From positions 62,001 to 126,000 of the forward strand of contig NZ_JBJXCT010000004.1 in NCBI RefSeq assembly GCF_046159715.1: DNA of 64,000 nucleotides, read 5' to 3'. The notes below the pieces were generated by a model. The model had not been told where the DNA came from and made no database searches. It saw only the letters and a program-made list of their open reading frames with translations. Position 1 is the stretch's first letter; every line of letters begins with the position of its first letter. Of this stretch, positions 16,819 to 24,843 are shown in pieces. A program made the position numbers and the translations under genes. This DNA comes from Pampinifervens sp037481935 (GTDB taxonomy: Bacteria; Aquificota; Aquificia; Aquificales; Aquificaceae).

Positions 16819-16844
16819 CTGAATTTATTCTATTCCATGTGCAT

Positions 16845-17450
16845 TTACAAGAGCTTTTCTAAGATTTCCATCACCTCCTCCCGCATGTTTCTGTAGCTTG
16901 CCCTGTTGCAAACAAGCATGGCAGTGGATGTGGTTATCTCTTCCACAACCACTAGGTTGTTTTCCTTCAGAGTCCTTCCCGTCTGCACAAGGTCCACTAT
17001 AAAGTCGGAAAGTCCCATGATGGGAGCCAGTTCTACAGAGCCACTCAGTGGAATTACCTTACATCTCACGCCCTTTTCTGAGAAAAACTCCTGAGTGATG
17101 CGTGGATACTTGGTAGCTACCTTGAGGTAAGAGCTTTTCAGGTATCTTTCTCTGCCTTCCTCCTTTCCTGCCACCACAATCTTGCAGAAGCCTATGCCAA
17201 GGTCAAGGAGCACATACAGGTCTGGCTTTTTCTCAAGGAGCACATCTCTGCCCACCACGCCAAGGTCAGCCACCCCGTTTTCCACGTAGACGGGCACATC
17301 TGATGGCTTTACAAGAAGAAACTCGTATCCTCCCACCCTTACGCTGAGCCTTCTTCCCTCCTCAAAGCCCCTGTCTATTATTCCTCTCTTCAGGAAGAGC
17401 TCCAGGCTTTCCTCAAAGAGCCTGCCTTTTGGTAGGGCTATTCTCAGCAT
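16845..17450 (-). CDS. hisG: ATP phosphoribosyltransferase, short form
   Basis: A 201-residue catalytic subunit of the first enzyme of histidine synthesis (ATP plus PRPP). It is the short form: the usual LRIALPKGRL start, the GVVGRDVL segment, and the PRPP-binding DLVQTGRTLKENNL are present but the C-terminal regulatory domain is missing. Short HisG works with a HisZ regulatory subunit, which is not in this window. It lies 15 bases after birA in the same run, away from other his genes. Confidence 0.93.
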   Translation of the reverse strand: MLRIALPKGRLFEESLELFLKRGIIDRGFEEGRRLSVRVGGYEFLLVKPSDVPVYVENGVADLGVVGRDVLLEKKPDLYVLLDLGIGFCKIVVAGKEEGRERYLKSSYLKVATKYPRITQEFFSEKGVRCKVIPLSGSVELAPIMGLSDFIVDLVQTGRTLKENNLVVVEEITTSTAMLVCNRASYRNMREEVMEILEKLL

Positions 17451-17465
17451 GGCTTTAGTATAGCA

Positions 17466-18155
17466 TCAAAAGGCTCTCAGGGTAATTTCACCCACGCTGA
17501 AAGACTTCAGACCATCCTGTGTCTGGAGCAGAAGGCTTCCATCTTCCCCAATCCCCTGCAGTATGCCTACAAGAGGCTCTGGCGTGTAGAGAATCACCTC
17601 GCTCTCTTTAAAAAGCAGCCTCTCCTCTATCTCTTTCCTGAAGGCTCCAAAACCCTCTTGCTGAAGCCTCTTCAGGTCCCCCTCTAAATAAGTGAGAAGT
17701 TCTAGGAGAAAATCCACTCTTTGGTAGGTCTTCCCGGAAAGCATCCTGAGGGATGCCCCATCAATCCACTCTGGAAAGCTCTCCTGATTGAGATTTATTC
17801 CCACACCCAGCAATATCCTTTCTCTGAGCCTCTCTGTCAGCACGCCACAGACCTTTTTGCCACCCACATAAACATCGTTGACCCACTTTATGGCAGGCAT
17901 AAAGCCAAGCTTTTTCAGATAGTGGGCAACGGAGTGGGCAACCACGAGGGGAAGGGTCATCTCATCCCTTATTCCCACCGGAAGTGAAAGGCTAAAGTAT
18001 AGACCACCCTCTGGGGAGTGCCAGCTTCTGCCCAGTCTTCCCCGACCGGAGGTCTGCCTGTTTGCTACCACCACCGTGCCCTCGGGAAAATTCTTTTCCT
18101 TTAAAAAGTCCTGCGTAGAGGGGAGCTCTTCAAGCCAGATAAGGCTTTTAAGCAT
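17466..18155 (-). CDS. birA: Biotin-[acetyl-CoA-carboxylase] ligase
   Basis: A 229-residue class I biotin protein ligase. It makes biotinyl-AMP and attaches biotin to carboxyl carrier proteins. The biotinyl-AMP loop reads SGRGRLGRSW (the GRGRxGR motif), followed by GGLYFSLSLP and the KWVNDVYVGGKKVCGVL catalytic strand. There is no N-terminal helix-turn-helix, so it cannot be a repressor as in E. coli. It overlaps the hydrogenase alpha gene by eight bases. Partners in the window are AccC and BioA. Confidence 0.92.
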   Translation of the reverse strand: MLKSLIWLEELPSTQDFLKEKNFPEGTVVVANRQTSGRGRLGRSWHSPEGGLYFSLSLPVGIRDEMTLPLVVAHSVAHYLKKLGFMPAIKWVNDVYVGGKKVCGVLTERLRERILLGVGINLNQESFPEWIDGASLRMLSGKTYQRVDFLLELLTYLEGDLKRLQQEGFGAFRKEIEERLLFKESEVILYTPEPLVGILQGIGEDGSLLLQTQDGLKSFSVGEITLRAF

Positions 18156-19419
18156 ACTTCAGGTTTACCCTCAGAAAATGGGTGGCACAGGATATGCATG
18201 GGTCAAAGCTTCTTATTATGGGCTCTGCCTGGTCTCTGAGGAGCTCTTCTGTGGGGCTATCCTGTCTTCTTATGAACTCCCAGAGCACAAGCTCCATGAC
18301 TCTCTGGTTCTGGGATGTGGGTGGCACTATGTCCGCACTGAGAATCCTGCCCTCCTCGTCAAAGGCGTAATGGTGCCAGAGAATGCCCCTCGGAGCCTCA
18401 GAAACTCCGTAGCCTTCAGAGCTTTTTGGCACTACTTTAACCCTCGTTACTTCGGGTCTTCTGTATTCCCTTACCATATGGACAGCTCTTTCCAGAGAGT
18501 GCACCAACTCTATCATTCTCACAAGGAGGCTCCTGTAGGGATTCCTTACTGGGGGCTCAAGTCCCACTTTTGTAGCCATCTCCCTTGCAAGGGTTGAAAG
18601 CCTTTCAAAGGCGTTGTTGAAGCGTGAAAGAGGACCCACCACATACACCTTTCCATCCTTCGTCATGGCATGCTTGGCGGTGGAGTAGGGAACTTCAAAC
18701 TCCACAAAGAAGTCCTTAAAATCCCTGGGGCTTATCCTCTCTCCCTCAAGGTGTATGTTTCCCTTGAGGATGGGATAGTCCTCCTCAAGGAGTGAGACAA
18801 AGAGCACATTTGAGAGCTCAAGCTCTGGAAAGTGTAGCTCTGCAAGCCTTTCTGTAGCCCACATAGCCTTATCAAGGGCTTTTTCCAGGACTTCCTTCAG
18901 GGATGTCAGGCTCTCTGGAAGATGGCTGAAGCCTCCCGGCACTACGGAAACGGGATGGGAGGTCCTGCCACCAAGGGTCTGGATTATAAGACTACCCGCC
19001 CGCTTTATTTCCATACCTGCAAGCACAAGCTCTCTGTCTACCTTTGAAAGTTCAAGGACAGAAGGGACTCTGAAAAAGTCAGGAAGATGAAGGAAAAAGA
19101 CATGAAGGGCATGGCTCTGAATCCACTCGCCAAAATACATGAGCCTTCTCACCTTTTCCACATCCTCAGGAATTTTCACACCAAAGGCATCTTCCACTGC
19201 CTGGACACCGCTCATCTGATAGGCAACGGGGCATATACCACATATACGTGCAGTAATGTCAGGTATCACATAATAGGGCTTGCCCCTGAGGATACCCTCT
19301 ATGAACCTAGGAGGCTCGTAGATGGAAAGCCTCAGGCTCTCTGGCCTCCCATTTCTCAGGAATACCTCAAGGCTTCCTTCTCCTTCCACTCTGGTGAGTG
19401 CATCAATCCGGACCTTCAT
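18148..19419 (-). CDS. NiFe hydrogenase large subunit (group 3b type)
   Basis: A 423-residue catalytic subunit with both nickel motifs: RICGICP near the N-terminus (cysteines about 60 and 63) and DPCISCATH near the C-terminus, followed by a nine-residue tail that may be removed on maturation. The four-gene set beta-gamma-delta-alpha found here is typical of bidirectional NAD(P)-linked sulfhydrogenases. ATG 19419 makes an ATGA overlap with the delta gene and has AGGGA upstream; ATG 19425 is an alternative. Group assignment is by gene order and sequence feel, not by alignment. Confidence 0.9.
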   Translation of the reverse strand: MKVRIDALTRVEGEGSLEVFLRNGRPESLRLSIYEPPRFIEGILRGKPYYVIPDITARICGICPVAYQMSGVQAVEDAFGVKIPEDVEKVRRLMYFGEWIQSHALHVFFLHLPDFFRVPSVLELSKVDRELVLAGMEIKRAGSLIIQTLGGRTSHPVSVVPGGFSHLPESLTSLKEVLEKALDKAMWATERLAELHFPELELSNVLFVSLLEEDYPILKGNIHLEGERISPRDFKDFFVEFEVPYSTAKHAMTKDGKVYVVGPLSRFNNAFERLSTLAREMATKVGLEPPVRNPYRSLLVRMIELVHSLERAVHMVREYRRPEVTRVKVVPKSSEGYGVSEAPRGILWHHYAFDEEGRILSADIVPPTSQNQRVMELVLWEFIRRQDSPTEELLRDQAEPIIRSFDPCISCATHFLRVNLKYA

Positions 19420-20159
19420 AGCCATTCCCTTATGCTCTTATTGTAGCCGTTGAAGGAGACCTGTAGAAGCTCTCTTAGGGTTTCTTCAGAAAGCCCCAGC
19501 CTGCGGTAGCCCTCCAGAAGAGCCTGAAGGTCAGGCTTTTCCACAGGACCATAACAGCCGTAACATCCCCTTTTGTAGCTGGGGCAGAGGGCCCCGCATC
19601 CAGCTACCGTAACAGGTCCAAGGCAAAGGAGCCCGTAAGCAACCACCACGCAGGGGTTTCCCCTTCTCTTGCACTCAAGACAGAGGGGATAAGAAGGAAG
19701 CTGTGGAGTCCTGCCATGCAGGAGGGCAACTACGACTTCTCTTAGAGATTCTCTGTTTATTGGACACCCTCTAATCTCAAGGTCCACCCTTACAAAGTCA
19801 GAAATGGGTTTTGAATGCGGATTGACATCGTATCTCTGAGAATAGACAGAAGAGTATAGCTCTGGAAAGTCCTGAAAGTTTCTTGCAGACTGAATGCCTC
19901 CCGAGACTGCACAGGCTCCTATGGCAACAAGGAATTTTGAATTTTCCCTTATCCTCCTTATCCTCTCTTCCTCCTCGGGCGTGGAAACAGAACCCTCAAC
20001 GAAGACAAGGTCAAACTTTCCCCACCTGTTTGAGGAGCTCGCCTCAAGGAAATAGTCTATGCTCAGCACCTCTGAGAGTGTCAATAGCTCCTCCTCCAGC
20101 TCAAAGAAGGCAAGCTGACAGCCATCGCAAGAGGAAAACTTGAAAACTCCTACCCTCAT
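19416..20159 (-). CDS. NiFe hydrogenase small subunit (sulfhydrogenase delta)
   Basis: A 247-residue small subunit carrying Fe-S clusters that pass electrons from the NiFe site. The proximal cluster begins with SSCDGCQLAFFELEEELL, the GACAVSGGI and RGCPIN motifs follow, and the C-terminal part has many cysteines (CLECKRRGNPC, GCGALCPSYKRGCYGCYG). There is no twin-arginine signal, so the enzyme is cytoplasmic. It overlaps the gamma gene and the large-subunit gene by four bases each. Confidence 0.9.
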   Translation of the reverse strand: MRVGVFKFSSCDGCQLAFFELEEELLTLSEVLSIDYFLEASSSNRWGKFDLVFVEGSVSTPEEEERIRRIRENSKFLVAIGACAVSGGIQSARNFQDFPELYSSVYSQRYDVNPHSKPISDFVRVDLEIRGCPINRESLREVVVALLHGRTPQLPSYPLCLECKRRGNPCVVVAYGLLCLGPVTVAGCGALCPSYKRGCYGCYGPVEKPDLQALLEGYRRLGLSEETLRELLQVSFNGYNKSIREWL

Positions 20160-20950
20160 ACCTCTTTCCTCTCAAAGTATTCCCTTATAAGGTCATACCT
20201 GAATATGGGACCGTCCTTGCAGACAAAATAAGGACCTATCATGCAATGCCCACATGTTCCCACGGAGCACTTCATGTGCCTCTCAAGGGAGGCGTATATG
20301 TTGCTGAGGGGAACGCCCTTTTCCTGAAGCACCCCCACGCAGGCTTTTACCATGGGGTCGGGTCCGCAGACAAAAACCACAGTATCCCTGTCAAGCTCTA
20401 CCTCCCTGATAAGCTCTGTTATGAGCCCAACTCTTCCTTTCCATCTGGGGTCTGGTCTGTCAAGGGTTATGTGAAACTCTGCCCCCGAGCTCCACTCCTC
20501 GTAGAGGTATCTGTATAAAAGACTGTCATAATCCTTTGAACCATAAAGGTGCACGAGCCTTTTCACCGGCGCCTTCATGGCCTCCTCAAAGACCCATCTT
20601 GTGGCAGCAAGCCCGAGACCCCCAGAAAGTATCAGGAGGGTCTTACCATAAGCCTCTTCAAGGTTCCACCTGTTTCCATATGGACCTCTCCAGTAGAGAA
20701 GGTCGCCTTCTTTTAGCTGGTCTATATGTCTTGTCACATCACCCACCGCTCTAACCGTGTGCACCACATAGTTGTCGACCTTGCTTGCTATGGTGATGGG
20801 TGCCTCCCCCATACCAAAGGCGTAGAGCATGTTGTATTGTCCAGGAAGCGCCCTCTCCCGTGCCTCTACATAAAAGGTGTAGACTCCCTCGCATTCTTTT
20901 ATGACCCTGAGAACCTCTCCTGCCTTAAGGGTGTATGTGTTTATAATCAT
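20156..20950 (-). CDS. Sulfhydrogenase gamma subunit, FAD/NAD(P)-binding reductase
   Basis: A 264-residue ferredoxin-NADP reductase-like subunit. It binds FAD and NAD(P) and carries a C-terminal [2Fe-2S] site with CSVGTCGHCMIG and a later cysteine. LILSGGLGLAA is the nucleotide loop and VFVCGPDPMV the C-terminal motif. I start at ATG 20950, which overlaps the DUF2283 stop as TGATG; ATG 20956 is possible. In the usual order this gene directly follows the beta subunit; here a DUF4258-DUF2283 pair lies between. Confidence 0.9.
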   Translation of the reverse strand: MIINTYTLKAGEVLRVIKECEGVYTFYVEARERALPGQYNMLYAFGMGEAPITIASKVDNYVVHTVRAVGDVTRHIDQLKEGDLLYWRGPYGNRWNLEEAYGKTLLILSGGLGLAATRWVFEEAMKAPVKRLVHLYGSKDYDSLLYRYLYEEWSSGAEFHITLDRPDPRWKGRVGLITELIREVELDRDTVVFVCGPDPMVKACVGVLQEKGVPLSNIYASLERHMKCSVGTCGHCMIGPYFVCKDGPIFRYDLIREYFERKEV

Positions 20951-21159
20951 CAACATTCTCTTACTTCAAGGGGTATGTTCAGTTCCTCACCTTTTTTCTG
21001 TCTCTCTGACCATCCCCATATTTCTATTCCCACAACCTGGTTGTGCTCATCGTAGTCCAGGACAATCCCCATCTCTTCAATATGTTCGCTGTCAATTGCA
21101 GGTCTGTCCCTTAACTTTATGTAAAGCACGTCAACATCACGATGGTAGGCTATTCGCAT
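20950..21159 (-). CDS. DUF2283 protein inside the hydrogenase operon
   Basis: A 69-residue DUF2283 protein (MRIAYHRDVDVLYIKLR start, MGIVLDYDEHNQVVGIEIW core). It follows a DUF4258 gene by 13 bases and runs into the hydrogenase gamma gene through a TGATG overlap, so it is translated with both. It is related to the orphan DUF2283 protein at 16597. In a toxin-antitoxin reading it would be the antitoxin, encoded second. That role is inferred from family pairing only. Confidence 0.78.
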   Translation of the reverse strand: MRIAYHRDVDVLYIKLRDRPAIDSEHIEEMGIVLDYDEHNQVVGIEIWGWSERQKKGEELNIPLEVREC

Positions 21160-21172
21160 AACCCCTTTCTCC

Positions 21173-21427
21173 TTAAACTTCTATCAAAAAAAATACGGTA
21201 ACCACTATTAATATATCGTCAGAGCTTTCTGTGACAATCTTTAAACACCTTCCAGCAACTTTCTTTATTCTCCACTGTCTATTTACATACTTGGGGTCCT
21301 GAATTATGTAATCGGGTTCAATGGCGTATTCCACAATTTTCTCTAAGGTGACCCCTTTACTTATCATGAAGCTGCCTCTTTCTCTCCACGCATCTTTCAA
21401 AAATTGTTCACTGAACCTGATTTTCAT
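21173..21427 (-). CDS. DUF4258 protein, candidate toxin of a DUF4258/DUF2283 pair
   Basis: An 84-residue basic protein of the DUF4258 family. Family-like features are FMISKGVTLEKIVEYAIEPD in the middle, the basic WRIKKVAGRCLKIV strand, and a C-terminal IVVTVFF. The fold is thought to resemble RelE/HigB-type small RNases, but no catalytic set can be named from sequence. It starts 20 bases inside the 3' end of hydB and is followed by DUF2283, inside an otherwise standard hydrogenase operon. Function is not established. Confidence 0.75.
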   Translation of the reverse strand: MKIRFSEQFLKDAWRERGSFMISKGVTLEKIVEYAIEPDYIIQDPKYVNRQWRIKKVAGRCLKIVTESSDDILIVVTVFFLIEV

Positions 21428-22523
21428 CCACCACCCTTCTTACCTCCTCTCTCACATCTATGCCCACAGGACACCATGTTATGCACCTTCCGCATCCCAC
21501 ACAGCCAAAGGTTTCAAACTGGTCCATCCAGTAGGCGAACTTGTGCATGAGCCACTGCCTGTAGCGGGAGTGAACGCTCTGCCTGAGGTTAAAGCGGTGG
21601 ACTGTGGCAAAGGAAGGTGAAAAGCACGAATCCCAGACCCTTACTCTCTGGCTCTCTCTGAGCTTTAGGTCATTCTTTTCAAGTATGTCAAAGCAAAAAC
21701 ATGTGGGGCATGCCTGCGTGCAGGATGTGCAGGCAAGACATCGCCTTTCTGTATGCTCCCAGTATACAGACTCCATCCTGCCGTATAGCCTCTGTGGGAG
21801 ACCTTCTCTTTCAAAGTGGATTTTCATCATGTCTTCAGTTTTCCTGAGCCTTTCTTTTTTCTCCTCAAAGTGTCTATCCTCAGCCGGTATTTTTCTCTCA
21901 ACAGAGGCAAGGATTTTATCGCCCCTCTCAGAGCCTGCCTCAAGGAGAAAGCCCTCCCGAAGCTCCGTTATGAGAAGGTCGTAGCCCTCCTTTACCTCAG
22001 GACCCGTTCCCATTGTGGTACAGAAGCATGTGGCAGTGGCGTATGTGCAGTTTACCGCAACAACAAAAAGGTCCTTTCTGAGGCTGGCATAGTAAGGGTC
22101 GGGGTGGGGATTTTTGTGGAGAAAGACCAAGTCCAGCACCTTCAGAGCTGAAAGGTCACAGGCTCTCACATCAAAGAGGCAGAGTTTTCCCTCAGGCAGG
22201 CTTGTCTCAAAGGCAAGCCTTCCATTTTCTCTTCTCACCCTCATGAGGGTGAGCTCGGGAGGATGGAGAAAGCTCCTGGGGGAGTTGTAGGGATGGGTGT
22301 AGGTAAAGTAGCCCTGAGCCTTCTCAAGGGCATAAAAGCCGGGCCCTTCTACATTCCTGTAGCCCAGAGGAAGTCTTTCAAAGCGGTCAACCTCTGAAAA
22401 GACTATTACTCCTTCCCCGAGCTCGGGGGCTATGACCCTGTAAGCTTTCTTAAGTCTCTCAAAGAGCTCCTCCAGTCCCTCAAGGCTTAAGAGGTAGCCT
22501 CTGCCCTTTCCCTTGCTCTCCAC
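21408..22523 (-). CDS. Sulfhydrogenase beta subunit, two [4Fe-4S] clusters
   Basis: A 371-residue iron-sulfur subunit (HydB/HyhB family) linking the gamma flavoprotein to the hydrogenase core. Two cluster motifs are seen near the C-terminus: CLACTSCTQACP about residues 259-270 and CVGCGRCITWCP about 337-348. An N-terminal domain of about 230 residues has the family DVRACDLSALKVLD region. GTG 22523 is preceded by AGGAG at eight bases and overlaps prfB by 37 bases. Its own 3' end overlaps the DUF4258 gene. Confidence 0.9.
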   Translation of the reverse strand: MESKGKGRGYLLSLEGLEELFERLKKAYRVIAPELGEGVIVFSEVDRFERLPLGYRNVEGPGFYALEKAQGYFTYTHPYNSPRSFLHPPELTLMRVRRENGRLAFETSLPEGKLCLFDVRACDLSALKVLDLVFLHKNPHPDPYYASLRKDLFVVAVNCTYATATCFCTTMGTGPEVKEGYDLLITELREGFLLEAGSERGDKILASVERKIPAEDRHFEEKKERLRKTEDMMKIHFEREGLPQRLYGRMESVYWEHTERRCLACTSCTQACPTCFCFDILEKNDLKLRESQRVRVWDSCFSPSFATVHRFNLRQSVHSRYRQWLMHKFAYWMDQFETFGCVGCGRCITWCPVGIDVREEVRRVVDENQVQ

Positions 22524-23602
22524 CTGAGATACTCCTCTATGAAGGGGTCTATTTCTCCATCCATCACCGCGGAGACGTTGCCAACTTCAAGGCCCGTTCT
22601 CAGGTCCTTAACAAGCTGGTAGGGCTGGAATACATAGGACCTTATCTGATAGCCCCAGCCTATGTCAGTTTTTTCCCCCTCAAGTGCCTTTTTCTTCTCC
22701 TCAAGTTTCTGCAGTTCAAGCTGATATAGCTTTGCCTTCAGTAGCTCAAGGGCTTTCAGCCTGTTCTGTAGCTGAGACCTCTCCTGCTGACAGGAGACCA
22801 CTATGCCCGTTGGCTTGTGCCTGAGCCTGACTGCAGTGTCTGTCTTGTTTACATACTGACCGCCCGCACCACTTGCCCTGAAGGTCTCCATCTCAATGTC
22901 TTCTTCCCTTATCTCTATGTTTATGGTCTCGTCTATCTGTGGTGCCACGCTCACGCTGGCAAAGGAGGTGTGCCTTCTTGCATTGGCATCAAAAGGGGAA
23001 ATCCTCACCAGCCTGTGAACTCCGTGCTCTCCCTTCAGATATCCGTAAGCATAAGGACCCTTTATCAGGAGGGTTGCACTCTTTATGCCTGCCACGTCGT
23101 CCGGGTTTATGTCCACCAACTCCACCTCATAGCCGTGCCTTTCCGCCCAGCGTCTATACATTCTCAGAAGCATGTTTGCCCAATCGCAGGCTTCAGTGCC
23201 ACCCGCGCCTGCCTGAACTGTGAGGTAGGCATTCTTTGAGTCCATCTCCTCTGAAAGAAGGGCTTTTATCTCAAGCTCCTTCAGAGGCTTCTCTACCGAA
23301 TGGAGCTCTTCAAGGAGCATCTGCACCGTTTCAAGGTCCCCCTCCTGAGTTGCGTCAGCCAGCTCTTCTACATCTTTGAGCGTTTTCTCTATCCGCTCAA
23401 CCTCCCTGAGGTTTTCCTCAAGCCACCTCCTTCTCTGAGTTATTGCCTTTGCCTTTTCCTGGTCGTTCCAGAAATCCGCAGAAGCCATACTCCTGTCTAT
23501 ATTCTTTAGCTCTTCCCTCATAGCCTCAGGGTCAAAAACGACCCTTGTATCTTCTAACTTCTCCTTCAACTCCTCCAGTTTGTTTTTAACCTCCGCAAGC
23601 AT
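22487..23602 (-). CDS. prfB: Peptide chain release factor 2
   Basis: A 371-residue class I release factor. The stop-codon-reading tripeptide is SPF (in RISPFDANARRHTSF), which marks RF2 (UGA and UAA), and the GGQ motif lies in SGAGGQYVNKTD. The gene is one open frame: the in-frame UGA and +1 frameshift that controls prfB in many bacteria is absent. It is the first gene of the run leading into the hydrogenase genes, with a 37-base overlap with hydB. Confidence 0.95.
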   Translation of the reverse strand: MLAEVKNKLEELKEKLEDTRVVFDPEAMREELKNIDRSMASADFWNDQEKAKAITQRRRWLEENLREVERIEKTLKDVEELADATQEGDLETVQMLLEELHSVEKPLKELEIKALLSEEMDSKNAYLTVQAGAGGTEACDWANMLLRMYRRWAERHGYEVELVDINPDDVAGIKSATLLIKGPYAYGYLKGEHGVHRLVRISPFDANARRHTSFASVSVAPQIDETINIEIREEDIEMETFRASGAGGQYVNKTDTAVRLRHKPTGIVVSCQQERSQLQNRLKALELLKAKLYQLELQKLEEKKKALEGEKTDIGWGYQIRSYVFQPYQLVKDLRTGLEVGNVSAVMDGEIDPFIEEYLRWRARERAEATS

Positions 23603-23660
23603 AAGTTTTAATATAATTCCTTTGCTTCAAGTTTGGAGGTTATCATGAAAAGGGTCAATA

Positions 23661-24164
23661 GTGATGATAAGGGAGATGAGACCAGAAGACATTGAGCATG
23701 TGCTGAAGATAAACGAAGAGTGCTTTAATTCCGATGCATGGAGTAGAAAGGCCTTTGAGAGAGAGTTTGAGCTTGACTACTCTTACAGATTCGTTCTTGA
23801 AGAGGGAGGAACCATAATCGGCTATGCAGTTGTGTGGAAGATTTATGATGATGCTAATCTTATGTCCATAGCGGTAAGGAAAGACCTCTGGGGTAGAGGC
23901 TATGGTAAAAAGCTTATGGAGTTTCTCGTAGAGTATTTTAGAGACAAGGCTCAGAGGATTCTTCTGGATGTGAGAAGATCCAACATAAGGGCAATAAGAC
24001 TCTACCAGTCCCTCGGCTTTAAAATAGTTTCAGAAAGAAACAAATACTACTCGGACGGTGAAAACGCCTTCCAGATGATGCTTGAGCTGGAGGAAGAGGA
24101 TGAGGATAAAGGGAAAACCTTTGAAGTTGCTCATACCAGAGGAAAGGATAAGGCAGAGGGTTGA
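23661..24164 (+). CDS. rimI: Ribosomal-protein-alanine N-acetyltransferase-like
   Basis: A 167-residue GNAT acetyltransferase close to RimI, which acetylates the N-terminus of ribosomal protein S18 in E. coli. The acetyl-CoA site reads DLWGRGYGKKLM (Q/RxxGxG/A-type) near residues 75-86, and the C-terminal core has RRSNIRAIRLYQSLGF. The start is GTG 23661 or ATG 23664, with AAAAGGG just upstream. Its last 65 bases overlap hpt. A separate 16-codon frame with a stronger ribosome site overlaps its start (see findings). Confidence 0.85.
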   Translation: MMIREMRPEDIEHVLKINEECFNSDAWSRKAFEREFELDYSYRFVLEEGGTIIGYAVVWKIYDDANLMSIAVRKDLWGRGYGKKLMEFLVEYFRDKAQRILLDVRRSNIRAIRLYQSLGFKIVSERNKYYSDGENAFQMMLELEEEDEDKGKTFEVAHTRGKDKAEG

Positions 24165-24624
24165 GGAGCTGGCAGCGGTTATAGAAAAATACTACCCCGA
24201 GCCCTTTCTTGTGGTTGGACTTTTGAAGGGAGCCTTTGTCTTTACCGCAGACCTCATAAGGGCTTTTGACCTGCCTGTGCAGGTGGATTTTATGTGGGTT
24301 TCCAGCTATGGCTCATCACAGGAGAGCGCAGGGCATGTGAAGGTGGTAAAGGATTTAGACAGAGACATAGAAGGTCTGAGGGTTCTGCTTGTGGATGACA
24401 TACTTGATACAGGCTACACCCTTGCAGAAGTCTACAGGCTACTCAAGCTCAAGGGTGCCAAAGACATAAAGACCTGTGTTCTCCTTGACAAGAAGGAAAG
24501 AAGAAAAGTAGATTTTAATGCGGACTTTGTGGGCTTTGAGGTGCCCAACCTTTTTCTCGTAGGCTATGGGCTGGATTGGGACGAGGAAGGCAGAAACCTG
24601 AGGGGGATATACGCAGTGGAGTAG
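24100..24624 (+). CDS. hpt: Hypoxanthine(-guanine) phosphoribosyltransferase
   Basis: A 174-residue purine salvage enzyme. The PRPP-binding loop reads LLVDDILDTGYTL (about residues 93-105), the N-terminal GLLKGAFVFTADL is present, and the C-terminal VGYGLDWDEEGRNLRGIYAV segment is typical. ATG 24100 has GGAAGAGG directly before it and overlaps rimI by 65 bases. It salvages hypoxanthine and guanine to IMP and GMP. Confidence 0.93.
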   Translation: MRIKGKPLKLLIPEERIRQRVEELAAVIEKYYPEPFLVVGLLKGAFVFTADLIRAFDLPVQVDFMWVSSYGSSQESAGHVKVVKDLDRDIEGLRVLLVDDILDTGYTLAEVYRLLKLKGAKDIKTCVLLDKKERRKVDFNADFVGFEVPNLFLVGYGLDWDEEGRNLRGIYAVE

Positions 24625-24645
24625 CTCCCTGCGCCACGAACAGAC

Positions 24646-24839
24646 TTACCTGAGGGGATAGACATCCGTGTAGCACCAGGCGTTGAAGGGTGGGTTACAT
24701 CTCCTGACCCGAAACGGACCTCCTCCACCCTCATGTCCTCTATGTATACGGGGTGCATTTTGGCTCTCTCGTAGTCTATGGCAGGCACGCACGACAGAGC
24801 GTAAAGGCACGGGGTCAGAATCCTTAACGCCTTCAGAAT
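24646..24839 (-). pseudogene. Possible frameshifted small lipoprotein gene
   Basis: This is the longest stretch without an assigned gene (24625-24843). On the minus strand, just after pncA, one frame reads a hydrophobic start with a lipobox-like LYALSCVPA followed by DYERAKMHPVYIEDMRVEE. It lacks a normal start codon (ATT or CTG only). A second frame then reads RCNPPFNAWCYTDVYPLR and stops at 24646. A one-base change near 24700 would join the two into one short cysteine-containing lipoprotein. This is a reading by eye and may be chance. Confidence 0.3.
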
Positions 24840-24843
24840 GTCC

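Noticed and set aside
22487..23602. Programmed frameshift in prfB
   Set aside because: The gene is a single continuous frame from the start to the stop; no in-frame TGA with a slippery CTT context is present.
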